Assembly: GCA_937922185.1 (NCBI GenBank)
Contig: CAKZUT010000225.1
Coordinates: 1-63,435 of the forward strand
DNA length: 63,435 nt
DNA from: an uncultured Neomegalonema sp.
GTDB lineage: Bacteria > Pseudomonadota > Alphaproteobacteria > Rhodobacterales > Rhodobacteraceae
Direction: 5' to 3'
Shown here: one piece after another, positions 33,706-42,374 of the stretch
Layout: every line of letters begins with the position of its first letter
Position numbering within the stretch: the first letter of the stretch is position 1
The notes under the pieces: model-generated
What the model was told of the DNA's origin: nothing
What the model saw: only the letters and a program-made list of their open reading frames with translations
Database searches by the model: none
Translations under genes and position numbers: made by a program

Positions 33706-34637
33706 AATATCTCAGCTTCTGCCTGGTTCTGTTCAGTGCAGGCAATGCCTATTCCGCCGAAAAGGTAACCGTGATGCTCGACTGGTTCGTTAACCCGGAT
33801 CACGGACCCATCATTATCGCTCAGGAGAAGGGGTACTTCGCCGATGAGGGCCTTGAGGTCGAGATCATCGCGCCCGCCGACCCCTCCGATCCGCCAAAGC
33901 TTGTCGCGGCGGGAAAGGCCGACATCGCGATTTCCTATCAGCCGCAATTGCATCTCCAGATTCATGAGGGCCTGCCGCTCATTCGCGTCGGCACACTGGT
34001 TTCGACACCGCTCAACTGCCTGCTGGTCGAGGCAGACGGGCCGATCAAGTCCATCGCGGACCTCAAGGGCAAGAAGATCGGCTTTTCGGTTGCCGGGGTA
34101 GAGGAGGCGGTTCTGGATGCGATGTTCCGTCCGCACGATTTCGGGATCGATGATGTGGAGATGATCAACGTGAACTGGTCGCTCTCACCTGCGGTGATGT
34201 CCGGCCAGGTCGATGCGGTGATCGGTGCCTTCCGCAATTTCGAGCTGAACCAGATGGAGATTGAGGGGGTTCCGGGTCGCTGCTTCTACCCGGAGGAAGA
34301 GGGGCTGCCCGCCTATGATGAACTGATCTACGTCATGAAAGCCGATGCGATCGATAAGGACATGATGACGCGCTTTCTCGCGGCGACTGAACTGGCGGTT
34401 CAGTACATTGTGAACCATCCCGTTGAGAGCCGCGACATCTTCATCGGGACATCGAAAGAGCTTGATGATGAGCTGAATCGCAAGGCCTGGGTGGATACGC
34501 TTCCGCGCTTTGCGCTCCGCCCCGCCGCGCTCGACGCCGGACGCTACGCGCGCTTTGAAAGTTTCCTCAAGGAAGCGGGGCTGATCCCGTCGATCAATCC
34601 CGTTTCCGAAATCGCGCTCGATGTGACCGCGCAATGA
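33702..34637 (+). CDS. thiY: Thiamin pyrimidine precursor ABC transporter, binding protein ThiY
   Basis: A 311-residue periplasmic protein of the NMT1/THI5-like family that binds formylaminopyrimidine from degraded thiamin. The signal peptide is MKYLSFCLVLFSAGNAYSA; then VTVMLDWFVNPDHGPIIIAQEKGYF, VAAGKADIAISYQPQ, LKGKKIGFSVAG. Its place between thiF and tenA with ThiZ and ThiX behind it supports this ligand rather than a sulfonate. Confidence 0.92.
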   Translation: MKYLSFCLVLFSAGNAYSAEKVTVMLDWFVNPDHGPIIIAQEKGYFADEGLEVEIIAPADPSDPPKLVAAGKADIAISYQPQLHLQIHEGLPLIRVGTLVSTPLNCLLVEADGPIKSIADLKGKKIGFSVAGVEEAVLDAMFRPHDFGIDDVEMINVNWSLSPAVMSGQVDAVIGAFRNFELNQMEIEGVPGRCFYPEEEGLPAYDELIYVMKADAIDKDMMTRFLAATELAVQYIVNHPVESRDIFIGTSKELDDELNRKAWVDTLPRFALRPAALDAGRYARFESFLKEAGLIPSINPVSEIALDVTAQ

Positions 34638-35308
34638 GCGGCTACGGTACCACATTCGAGCAGTGGCGCGCGGCGGCGGGGCCGGTATGGCCCGCTTATG
34701 TAGGACATCCGTTCGTCGCTGGGCTGGGCGACGGCTCGCTGCCGCGTCCGGCATTTCTGCACTACCTCGTGCAGGACTATATTTTCCTGTTTCATTTCTC
34801 CCGCGCCTGGGCGCTGGCGGCGGCAAAGGCCGACACGCCCGACGAAATGCGGGTTGCCGCCTCGACGGTTGACGGCCTCGTGAACCACGAGATGTCGCTG
34901 CATATCCAGACCTGCGCGGCGGCGGGGATAGATGAGGCGACGCTGTTTGCGGCGCGCGAGGAACCGGAAAATCTCGCCTATACGCGCTATGTGCTGGAGG
35001 CCGGATACTCCGGGGATTTCCTCGATCTGATGGCGGCGCTCGCGCCCTGTGTGATGGGGTATGGCGAAATCGGCGCGCGACTGGGGCAGGAAGCGACATC
35101 CGATGTCTATCGCGACTGGATCGTCACCTATGCCTCGGAAGATTATCAGAAAATCTGCCTTGATGTGAGGGTTTTGATTGATAATGCGGTGGCGCGCAGA
35201 CTCGGAACGCTTGCGGACAGTCCGCGTGCGGCGCATCTCGCGCATCGGTTTGAAACCGCCACGCGCCTGGAAGTGGCGTTCTGGTCCATGGGCTTGCGCG
35301 GCGCGTGA
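34634..35308 (+). CDS. tenA: Aminopyrimidine aminohydrolase TenA (thiaminase II)
   Basis: A 224-residue all-helical enzyme that hydrolyses aminopyrimidine from thiamin breakdown to HMP. Family features: HPFVAGLGDGSLPRPAFLHYLVQDYIFL, the nucleophile Cys139 in LAPCVMGYGEIG, and YASEDYQKICLDV near the C-terminus with catalytic Glu. It works directly after ThiXYZ import in salvage. Start overlaps thiY by 4 bases. Confidence 0.95.
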   Translation: MSGYGTTFEQWRAAAGPVWPAYVGHPFVAGLGDGSLPRPAFLHYLVQDYIFLFHFSRAWALAAAKADTPDEMRVAASTVDGLVNHEMSLHIQTCAAAGIDEATLFAAREEPENLAYTRYVLEAGYSGDFLDLMAALAPCVMGYGEIGARLGQEATSDVYRDWIVTYASEDYQKICLDVRVLIDNAVARRLGTLADSPRAAHLAHRFETATRLEVAFWSMGLRGA

Positions 35309-36045
35309 AACCGGCCCCCGCGATAACGCTCGAAGGGGGCTGTACGATGGGCGAACAGGAATTGTTCGCCCCGTTGTCGCTGGAGGTGGGGGCCGGTGAA
35401 TGGACCTGCCTCCTCGGCCCCTCCGGCGTAGGGAAATCGACGATCCTGCGCCTGATAGCCGGGCTTGAGATCGGGGGCAGTTTCTCCGGTACAATCACGG
35501 CGGGAGACAGTGGCCCGGTGGCGAGCAGGGTGACTTTCATGGCGCAGGATGATCTGTTGCTGCCCTGGCTGAGCGTTCTTCAGAATGTCTGCCTCGGCGG
35601 GCGTCTCCGGGGCGGGAAAAGCGATCCTGCAAGGGCCATGGATCTGATTTCCGAGGTGGGGCTGGCGAAGCAGGCCGATCAGATGCCCGCTACATTGTCC
35701 GGCGGTGAGCGTCAGCGGGTCGCGCTGCTGCGAACGATCATGGAGGATCGCCCGGTCATCCTGCTGGATGAACCGTTTTCCGCGCTTGATGCCGGAACGC
35801 GCGCGGCAATGCAGGAACTTGCGGCGGAGCTGTTCGCGGGCCGGACTGTCCTGCTCGTCACCCACGATCCGGCAGAGGCCGCGCGTCTGGCAAACCGCCT
35901 CTATATTCTAGAACGCAGTGGGCTGAGCACTGCCACGCCACCGGAATCTGCGCCTGTCCGTGCGCTCAATGACCCGTCTACACTGGTTTGTCAGGCGCAT
36001 CTTCTGGATATCCTGCGCCAATCCGCATGGCGGCGTCCGGCATGA
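35305..36045 (+). CDS. thiZ: Thiamin pyrimidine precursor ABC transporter, ATPase ThiZ
   Basis: A 246-residue ABC ATPase with Walker A GPSGVGKST, Q-loop MAQDDLLLPWLSVLQNV, signature LSGGERQRVALLR, Walker B PVILLDEPFSALD and switch His VTHDPAEA. It energises the ThiXY importer. The 4-base overlaps on both sides show tight coupling with tenA and thiX. Confidence 0.93.
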   Translation: MKPAPAITLEGGCTMGEQELFAPLSLEVGAGEWTCLLGPSGVGKSTILRLIAGLEIGGSFSGTITAGDSGPVASRVTFMAQDDLLLPWLSVLQNVCLGGRLRGGKSDPARAMDLISEVGLAKQADQMPATLSGGERQRVALLRTIMEDRPVILLDEPFSALDAGTRAAMQELAAELFAGRTVLLVTHDPAEAARLANRLYILERSGLSTATPPESAPVRALNDPSTLVCQAHLLDILRQSAWRRPA

Positions 36046-36803
36046 GGCGGGCAGGCACCGCTCTGATCGTGGCCGCAACCGTGGTCCTTGTATGGCAGGG
36101 GCTGGTCTGGGCAACGGGTGTTCCGCATTTTATCCTGCCCGGCCCGTTGCGCGTTGCCGCCGCAATCGGGGACAATATCGACCTTCTGGGCGAGCACGCG
36201 CTGATGACGCTCATCGAGATTGTTGTGGGGCTGGTTCTGGGCACCGTGCTCGGCGCGGCGACGGCGATCCATCTGTGCCTGTCGAAGGCAGCCCGTACCT
36301 TCATTCTGCCGGTTCTCGTGCTGTCACAGGCGATTCCGGTCTTTGCGATCGCGCCGATCCTGACGCTCTGGCTCGGCTATGGTCCTGAACCCAAGATCCT
36401 GATGACGGTCCTGATCGTGTATTTTCCCATCGCCTCCGCCTGTTTCGACGGGTTGCAGGCAACGCCGCGCGGTTATCTCGATCTTGCCCGCTCCATGGGC
36501 GCGAGCCGGGCCAGAATCATGCTTCGGGTACGGATACCCGCATCGATTCCCTCTTTTGCCACAGGACTGCGGCTTGCCGCCGTGTATGCTCCCATCGGCG
36601 CGATCGTGGGCGAATGGGTCGGGTCTTCGCAGGGGCTGGGCTATCTGATGCTGCTCGCCAGCGGGCGCGCCAAGATTGATCTGATGTTTGCGGCGCTTGC
36701 GGTTCTGGCTGTTATGACCGTCGTGCTGCGGATGCTTGTGAACCTGTTTTGTACACATGCACTGGCGCGATGGTTGCCCAATTCGGATGCGGATCGGGCC
36801 TGA
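36042..36803 (+). CDS. thiX: Thiamin pyrimidine precursor ABC transporter, permease ThiX
   Basis: A 253-residue BPD-type permease with six predicted helices and the EAA-like loop LDLARSMGASRARIMLRVRIPASIPSF. The hydrophobic start LIVAATVVLVWQGLVWATGV and GALIGEWVGS-like GAIVGEWVGSSQGLGYLM are typical of the NitT/TauT group. The ATG at 36042 overlaps the thiZ stop (ATGA). It is the last gene of the thi operon. Confidence 0.92.
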   Translation: MRRAGTALIVAATVVLVWQGLVWATGVPHFILPGPLRVAAAIGDNIDLLGEHALMTLIEIVVGLVLGTVLGAATAIHLCLSKAARTFILPVLVLSQAIPVFAIAPILTLWLGYGPEPKILMTVLIVYFPIASACFDGLQATPRGYLDLARSMGASRARIMLRVRIPASIPSFATGLRLAAVYAPIGAIVGEWVGSSQGLGYLMLLASGRAKIDLMFAALAVLAVMTVVLRMLVNLFCTHALARWLPNSDADRA

Positions 36804-36960
36804 CGCCCGGAACTGTTGACGGCATGTCGCTTGCGGGCAGGGCGCGCTCATTCAGTGCCGGTGGCATGAAGCGCGTGATTTCGGGCGGGGTGGTGGCTTG
36901 CCATCGGAGCGATGGACTGGAAGAAACGGGATCGACTGTTCTTTTTCGGGAACCGATGCC

Positions 36961-38079
36961 ATGACTGCCCTGCCTCCCTTCGCGCCGATCCCGGCTTCCC
37001 TGCCCGCCACAGTGCCCTTTGTCGGGCCGGATCAGATGGAGCGGGCGCGGGGACGGCCCTTCGCCGCAAGGCTGGGCGCGAACGAGCTGACGCTGGAGCC
37101 GTCGCCACGGGTTATCGAGGCGATCCGGCGGGCGGCGATGGAGGAAGTGAGCTGGTATCCCGACTCGACAAACCATGATCTGACGGAGGCGCTGGCCGCG
37201 CATTTCGGCTATGGGCCGCAGGAGGTCATGCTCGGCGAGGGGATCGACGGGCTGTTGGGTCTGATCGTGCGGCTGTTCATGGCACCGGGGGAACGCGCGG
37301 TCACGTCGCTGGGGGCCTATCCGACCTTCAACTATCATGTGGTCGGTTTCGGTGGCGTGGTCGAGCCGGTGCCCTATCGCGACGACCGCGAGGACGCGGC
37401 GGCGCTGGGCGAGCGGGCCAGGGCGACGGGGGCCAGGCTGGTCTATCTCTCGAATCCTGACAATCCGATGGGAAGCTGGGTCTCCCATGCCGATATCGAG
37501 GCGCTGTGCGATGCGGTGCCGCCCGATTGCCTTGTGCTGCTGGACGAGGCCTATGCGGAGTTTCATACCGACCCGGAGGCGATTACCCCGCGCGGGTTCC
37601 GCCGACCGAACCTGTTGCGCCTGCGGACCTTCTCGAAAGCCTACGGGCTGGCGGGGCTGCGGATCGGATGTGCCATCGGACACCCGGACCTGATCGCGGG
37701 CTTCGACCGTATCCGCAATCATTTCGGGGTCACGCGCCTGTCGCAACGGGCGGCGCTGGCGGCGCTGGAGGATGAGGCGCATCTGGCGGGGGTGATCGGA
37801 ACCGTGGCGGCGGGACGCGAGCGACTCGGCGATATTGCCCGAGCGAACCACCTGACACCACTGCCCTCGGCTACGAATTTCGTCGCCATCGATTGCGGGC
37901 GGGACGGCGACTATGCCCGCGCCGTCCTGCGCGAAATGCTGGCGCGTGACATCTTCATCCGAATGCCCGGCCCCGCCCCTCTTGACCGTTGTATCCGCAT
38001 CAGCACAGGGACGGAGGCCGAGCTTGATCTGGCGGCGGCGGCCCTGCCGGAGGCGCTGGCAGCAGCGCGGGAGCCATAA
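36961..38079 (+). CDS. PLP-dependent aminotransferase, histidinol-phosphate aminotransferase-like
   Basis: A 372-residue class I/II aminotransferase. LGANELTLEPSPRVIEAIR at the start, SNPDNPMGSW, LLDEAYAEF and the PLP-lysine motif RTFSKAYGLAGLRIG are in the HisC order, ending with a RISTGTEAEL Arg that binds the substrate carboxylate. It may serve histidine synthesis, aromatic transamination or another pathway; no his genes are nearby. It sits 157 bp after the thi operon. Confidence 0.88.
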   Translation: MTALPPFAPIPASLPATVPFVGPDQMERARGRPFAARLGANELTLEPSPRVIEAIRRAAMEEVSWYPDSTNHDLTEALAAHFGYGPQEVMLGEGIDGLLGLIVRLFMAPGERAVTSLGAYPTFNYHVVGFGGVVEPVPYRDDREDAAALGERARATGARLVYLSNPDNPMGSWVSHADIEALCDAVPPDCLVLLDEAYAEFHTDPEAITPRGFRRPNLLRLRTFSKAYGLAGLRIGCAIGHPDLIAGFDRIRNHFGVTRLSQRAALAALEDEAHLAGVIGTVAAGRERLGDIARANHLTPLPSATNFVAIDCGRDGDYARAVLREMLARDIFIRMPGPAPLDRCIRISTGTEAELDLAAAALPEALAAAREP

Positions 38080-38408
38080 ATCAGCATCGGCCAACCCCCC
38101 GAAAGAAACAGATAATCGTGATCGTTGCCCCCGGTATTGACGATGCAACGCGATTCAGTGGCCATCAAATAAAATTAAATACATAGTATGTTTATGGCGC
38201 ATCGCGTGAATGTGATTTTTTGTTAGTGCGCTATAAAAACGCTTGGAACTGCTGTTTCCGTAAAAGGCGTAAAAAGTATATCGACAATATTTTTATGGTT
38301 TATATTACTAAGTAATATTGAGTTGATATTTCATTAATTCTGTATTTTTACAAGGCGTTATGAATTTGATGAAAAATTGATGCAATATTCAATTGCCGGA
38401 GAAATTCC
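38080..38408. other. AT-rich promoter region upstream of the von Willebrand protein gene
   Basis: From about 38160 to 38400 the DNA is strikingly AT-rich (runs such as AAAATTAAATACATAG and TATTACTAAGTAATATTG) in an otherwise GC-rich window. It holds small palindromes, ACTAAGT near 38308 and GGAACTGCTGTTTCC near 38245. No ORF of note is present. It may be a strongly regulated promoter, a nucleoid-protein-bound region or a transfer scar. Confidence 0.55.
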
Positions 38409-40073
38409 ATGTACATTCAGAAATTCGCAAAAGAGCAGCGCGGAAGTGTCGCTGTATTGAGTGGTGTTACACTCATGTTGGTTTCAATGGCGGCCGTCGG
38501 CGCCGTTGATTTGACTAAGGCGACAAAAGAAAGAATGCGGCTGCAAGATACTGCCGATGTCAGCAGTATCGCCGCCGCGCGTTTGCCGAACGCCACCCCG
38601 GCAGAGCGCAGAAAAGTAGCGATTGCCACTTTTGAAAACTCCGGGCAGTGCAAAAAAATACAATGCGGTAAAATCAAGGTAGAGACTGACAACGACGGAC
38701 TGGTCACGGTCAATGCAATAGCCGACGTGCCCACTTCCTTCCTGAAGATTGCCAGTGTCGATACGATCCCGATCGAGGTTTCTTCGAGCGCGATCGCATC
38801 GCCGCCCAAAGACCTGGAAGTTGCAATGATGCTGGATTATTCCGGCTCAATGTACGCCGATGGCAAATATGCGGCCATGGGGTCCGCCGCGACGAACTTC
38901 GTCGATCAGGTTGAAAGCAATACCGACGGCCTGGGCAAGATCGCGCTCGTTCCCTTCTCGAAATACGTGCTTGCCCCGATTGAGGGTCGCTACGTCTACG
39001 ATGTCGCGAATGCGACCAGTCTGGGCGACGAGAATATCTTCGGGTGCCTCCTGAACCGCCAGCATCCGTATTCCGTCAACGCGGATACGCCGAACATGGC
39101 GACGGAAGGATCGCTCTGGCCCGTGCTCAGCTACGTGAAGTCCGAGGAGCCGACATCCGGGGGCTATTCGGAAGACTATACGGGACAGCAACAGGCTTCA
39201 AACGGCACTGCCAGCTATTCGATCGCAGGGATGGGCGGTTCGCTGTCTTTTGCCCTCGACATCTATGATGATCCATCCGACGGCTTCAAAGGAGTGGGTG
39301 GAATAAGTATCGGCTCGGTCAACCCTGATACGGGTGACACGACGTATATCATCGATGGACAAAACGCGGTTTCGTACCAGATCCGGGACACGGGCCTCAC
39401 CGCTGCGGAAATCGCCCATATCGAGCAGCATATTTCCTTCGAGAACTTCCTGCCGGCTTCGGGTCCAACGGGCGTCCCGCTCAACAACTATGCGGGATCG
39501 GACGGCTGGAGCACGCCACCGGACGCCGCTTTGCCGCCGGAATTCCAATCGGCGCTGAGCACCGAGACGATGCCGCCCTTCTGCAAGAAGTATGTCGAAA
39601 ACCATCTTTGGATGCGTCCGCTCTCGACGGATTACAGCGGGCTGCGCGATGCCTTCGGGAAAATGAAGCCTTCCGGCCTGACCAATATCGCCCTCGCCCT
39701 CGATCTCGGCTGGCATTCACTCACGCCCAACGCTCCCTTCGAGGAGCCGTCGGATGACGAAAAGGTGGAGCGGGTCGCGGTTCTGCTGACCGATGGTGTG
39801 CAGACAGTTCAGGCGCATGGTCCGAACGGCTCATACAACATCGACTCCGCCAACTCGAATATTGCCAGCAGTTGCAAGGCGATGAAGGACGCTCGCATCT
39901 CGATCTATACGGTGGCCTTCAACGTCCAGAGCGACGCCACGCGCCGGATGCTGCGCGAGTGTTCCAGCGGGGATGGATATTTCCACGAACCCACAGGTGG
40001 CGGCGAACTGGAAGGCGTGTTCGACTCGATCTTCAACAAGATCTCCTCATCCGGTGTGCGTATCGTCAACTGA
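38409..40073 (+). CDS. TadG-like exported protein with von Willebrand factor A domain
   Basis: A 554-residue protein. Residues 10-55 look like a TadE/TadG pseudopilin-type start (QRGSVAVLSGVTLMLVSMAA with a basic prefix, then DLTKATKERMRLQDTAD). A VWA domain follows with a full MIDAS: DYSGSM at 143-148, Thr in SGLTNIALAL, and Asp in LLTDGVQT. A long insertion without a recognised domain lies between residues 210 and 390, rich in Gly, Ser and Asp. TadG proteins belong to Flp/Tad pilus clusters, but none is next to it. The early codons are AT-rich like the upstream DNA. Adhesion or surface anchoring is inferred. Confidence 0.85.
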   Translation: MYIQKFAKEQRGSVAVLSGVTLMLVSMAAVGAVDLTKATKERMRLQDTADVSSIAAARLPNATPAERRKVAIATFENSGQCKKIQCGKIKVETDNDGLVTVNAIADVPTSFLKIASVDTIPIEVSSSAIASPPKDLEVAMMLDYSGSMYADGKYAAMGSAATNFVDQVESNTDGLGKIALVPFSKYVLAPIEGRYVYDVANATSLGDENIFGCLLNRQHPYSVNADTPNMATEGSLWPVLSYVKSEEPTSGGYSEDYTGQQQASNGTASYSIAGMGGSLSFALDIYDDPSDGFKGVGGISIGSVNPDTGDTTYIIDGQNAVSYQIRDTGLTAAEIAHIEQHISFENFLPASGPTGVPLNNYAGSDGWSTPPDAALPPEFQSALSTETMPPFCKKYVENHLWMRPLSTDYSGLRDAFGKMKPSGLTNIALALDLGWHSLTPNAPFEEPSDDEKVERVAVLLTDGVQTVQAHGPNGSYNIDSANSNIASSCKAMKDARISIYTVAFNVQSDATRRMLRECSSGDGYFHEPTGGGELEGVFDSIFNKISSSGVRIVN

Positions 40074-40114
40074 TACCGAATGCGCCCCTCTCCTCCCCGT
40101 GGGGGCGTTGCAGG

Positions 40115-40149
40115 CCGACCGGCTTTCCTATGAAAGCCGGTCGGTTTTT
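40115..40149 (+). terminator. Rho-independent terminator
   Basis: A perfect 13-bp stem (CCGACCGGCTTTC / GAAAGCCGGTCGG, loop CTAT) followed by five T, 41 bases after the stop of the von Willebrand protein gene. Confidence 0.93.
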
Positions 40150-40191
40150 GTGCGAACGGTCTCGTCCGCCTGCGGACCCTCGCCAAGTATT

Positions 40192-40202
40192 GTGCGCTGC
40201 AC
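40192..40202. promoter_or_regulatory. Possible third TGC-N3-GCA operator, upstream of bdhA
   Basis: GTGC-GCT-GCAC is a perfect 4-3-4 palindrome 37 bases before the 3-hydroxybutyrate dehydrogenase ATG, next to a -10-like CTATAAG. It shares only the TGC/GCA half-sites with the phasin operator and lacks the flanking AAC/GTT, so it is a weak candidate. Confidence 0.3.
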
Positions 40203-40239
40203 TATAAGCCCTCCGAACACGAATCGAAGGGATATCTCC

Positions 40240-41028
40240 ATGCTCAGCGGAAAAGTTGCGGTCGTTACCGGATCAACCAGCGGAATCGGCCTCGGGATCG
40301 CAAAAGTGCTTGCCGAAAAGGGCTGTACGGTCGTCATCAATGACCACACCCATTCCGATGCTTCGCGGGAGATTGCCGGTGATCTCGCCAGGCAGACCGG
40401 GACGGAAATCCGCTATGTCGGGGCGGATATGTCGAAGGCGGAGGATTGCGCCAACCTGATCGCGGAGGCCGAAAAGGCGTTCGGGCGGGTCGATATCCTC
40501 GTGAACAATGCGGGCATCCAGCATGTCGAGAAGATCGAGGATTTCCCGGAAGGCAAATGGAACGCGATCATTGCGATCAACCTCTCCTCGGCCTTCCATA
40601 CCACCAAGGCGGCCATTGCCGGGATGAAGGCGCGCGGCCATGGACGCATCGTCAATATCGCCTCGGCCCATGGTCTGACCGCCTCGCCCTTCAAGAGCGC
40701 CTATGTCGCCGCCAAGCACGGGGTGGTGGGATTGTCGAAGGTCACGGCGCTGGAGGCGGCGGAGGCGAGGGTGGATATCACCTGCAATGCCGTTTGCCCC
40801 GGCTATGTCTGGACGCCGCTGGTAGAGGCGCAACTGGAGGATCAGATGCGGGCGAACGGCATGACGAAGGACGAGGTGATCGACAAGGTGATGCTGACCC
40901 GAACGCCCACGCGGGAATTCGCGACGGTGGAACAGATCGGCGAGACGACCGCGTTCCTGTGCTCGGATGCCGCCGCGCAGATCACGGGCACGACGCTCTC
41001 GGTCGATGGCGGCTGGACGGCTTTGTGA
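40240..41028 (+). CDS. bdhA: 3-hydroxybutyrate dehydrogenase
   Basis: A 262-residue short-chain dehydrogenase that oxidises D-3-hydroxybutyrate in PHB breakdown. The cofactor loop is VVTGSTSGIGLGIA, then NNAGIQHVEKIEDFPEGKWNAIIAINLSSAFH, the catalytic Ser in NIASAHGLTASPFKSAYVAAKHG with YxxxK, and CNAVCPGYVWTPLVE. The NAGIQHV and HG(L)xASPxKSAY forms are typical of BDH rather than general reductases. The ATG follows GAAGGGA. Confidence 0.93.
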   Translation: MLSGKVAVVTGSTSGIGLGIAKVLAEKGCTVVINDHTHSDASREIAGDLARQTGTEIRYVGADMSKAEDCANLIAEAEKAFGRVDILVNNAGIQHVEKIEDFPEGKWNAIIAINLSSAFHTTKAAIAGMKARGHGRIVNIASAHGLTASPFKSAYVAAKHGVVGLSKVTALEAAEARVDITCNAVCPGYVWTPLVEAQLEDQMRANGMTKDEVIDKVMLTRTPTREFATVEQIGETTAFLCSDAAAQITGTTLSVDGGWTAL

Positions 41029-41125
41029 GATCAGGGGCCGTTCGCGCGTAAACAGGTTGATCCAGAGCCGTGCGGCGGCGTAGGAATATTCTTCAGGGGC
41101 AAGTCTCACCGAGGGGAAAACGGTC

Positions 41126-41626
41126 ATGCGCGGCGATGTCTACGGCTACGATGACGAGTACGAGGAGGGCGGTTCCTTCATCGGTACCGTCCTGCTGATG
41201 CTGATCGGCGGGGCCATTGCACTGGCGGCCTTCGATGCTTTCGGCAAACTATATGCGCCGCAGGCAGGCTTCGCTGAATTGCAGCCTGTGGGGCTGGCCA
41301 CCCAGTCGCTCCAGAAGCTGCTCCCGGATTTCGCCGGATACGGCGAATACGCCCACTGGGCGATGGGCATCATCGGCTATCCGCTTGGCTATGTGCTGCT
41401 CGCACGGCCCATAAGCCGGATGATCTGGCCGACTGTCCACTGGTGGGTGACGGGCATCATTTTCGGCGTTGTGATCTGGGCCTTCGCGCTGTTCGTGATG
41501 GCGCATCTGGTCGCGGGCAACCCGCCCTTCCTCGGCTGGGTCGAACTGACATGGGTGGCGCTGGCCGGGCATGTTCTCTACGGCTTTGTCCTCGCCGCCG
41601 TGATGCGGGATGGGCGCTACGTCTAG
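41126..41626 (+). CDS. Membrane protein of unknown function
   Basis: A 166-residue protein with an acidic N-terminus (DVYGYDDEYEEGG) and four predicted helices, including GTVLLMLIGGAIALAAFDAFG and WVTGIIFGVVIWAFALFVMAHL. It is acceptable as a gene by length, hydrophobic pattern, GAGGGGAAAA ahead of the ATG, and overlap with the next gene by 17 bases. I do not recognise the family. Confidence 0.75.
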   Translation: MRGDVYGYDDEYEEGGSFIGTVLLMLIGGAIALAAFDAFGKLYAPQAGFAELQPVGLATQSLQKLLPDFAGYGEYAHWAMGIIGYPLGYVLLARPISRMIWPTVHWWVTGIIFGVVIWAFALFVMAHLVAGNPPFLGWVELTWVALAGHVLYGFVLAAVMRDGRYV

Positions 41627-42185
41627 CGGTGTCAGCGCGCGGGCGGTTGCGCTCGCCTTCGGGATCGTCGCTGTCACGGCGATGGTTCTGTTGTGGATGG
41701 GCCGCGCGCCCTTCTGCGAATGCGGCTATGTGAAGTTCTGGCACGGCGAGACTGTCAGTTCCGAGAACTCGCAGCATATCGCCGACTGGGACACGCCGAG
41801 CCATATCCTGCATGGTCTGGTCTTCTACGCCTTCCTGTGGCTGATCCTGCGCCGGGCCTCGCTCGGCTCCCGCCTCGTCATCGCCACGGCTGTCGAGGCG
41901 GTATGGGAGATTGCCGAGAACACCGATGCGGTCATCCAGCGTTACCGCGAGGCCACCATCGCGCTCGATTATTACGGCGACAGCGTGCTCAACTCCGTTG
42001 CCGATATTGCGTGGATGTGGGTGGGTTTTGTCCTCGCGCGCGTGCTGCCGGTATGGGCGAGCATCGTGCTGTTCATCGCCGCCGAACTCTTCGTCGGCTG
42101 GATGATCCGCGACGGCCTGACCCTCAATGTCATCATGCTGCTCGCTCCGCAGGACTGGATCAGGGAATGGCAGATGGCCGGGTGA
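41610..42185 (+). CDS. DUF2585 (UPF0314) family membrane protein
   Basis: A 191-residue membrane protein of a family mostly seen in alphaproteobacteria. It has the conserved pieces GRAPFCECGYVKFWHGETVSSENSQHIADWDTPSHILHG and EAVWEIAENTDAVIQRYREATIALDYYGDSVLNSVAD, rich in His, Cys and acidic residues suited to bind a metal, within five hydrophobic segments. Function is unknown. It overlaps the preceding membrane gene and is probably co-expressed. Confidence 0.9.
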   Translation: MGATSSGVSARAVALAFGIVAVTAMVLLWMGRAPFCECGYVKFWHGETVSSENSQHIADWDTPSHILHGLVFYAFLWLILRRASLGSRLVIATAVEAVWEIAENTDAVIQRYREATIALDYYGDSVLNSVADIAWMWVGFVLARVLPVWASIVLFIAAELFVGWMIRDGLTLNVIMLLAPQDWIREWQMAG

Positions 42186-42374
42186 GGCCCGCGCCTGCAA
42201 ACCGCCGGATGTAATTTTCTGGCACATGAGAAGTTTTCCCGTTAATTCTCCATAAAGTTGATTGGAGTGATGCGCGATCAGGCCGGGGCATCCATGTCGG
42301 AAATGCTCGTTTCCGGGCGATTCCCCCTCATTCTGTCCGCGCTTCATTGTAGCTGGTTTCAGGGGGACGATACG

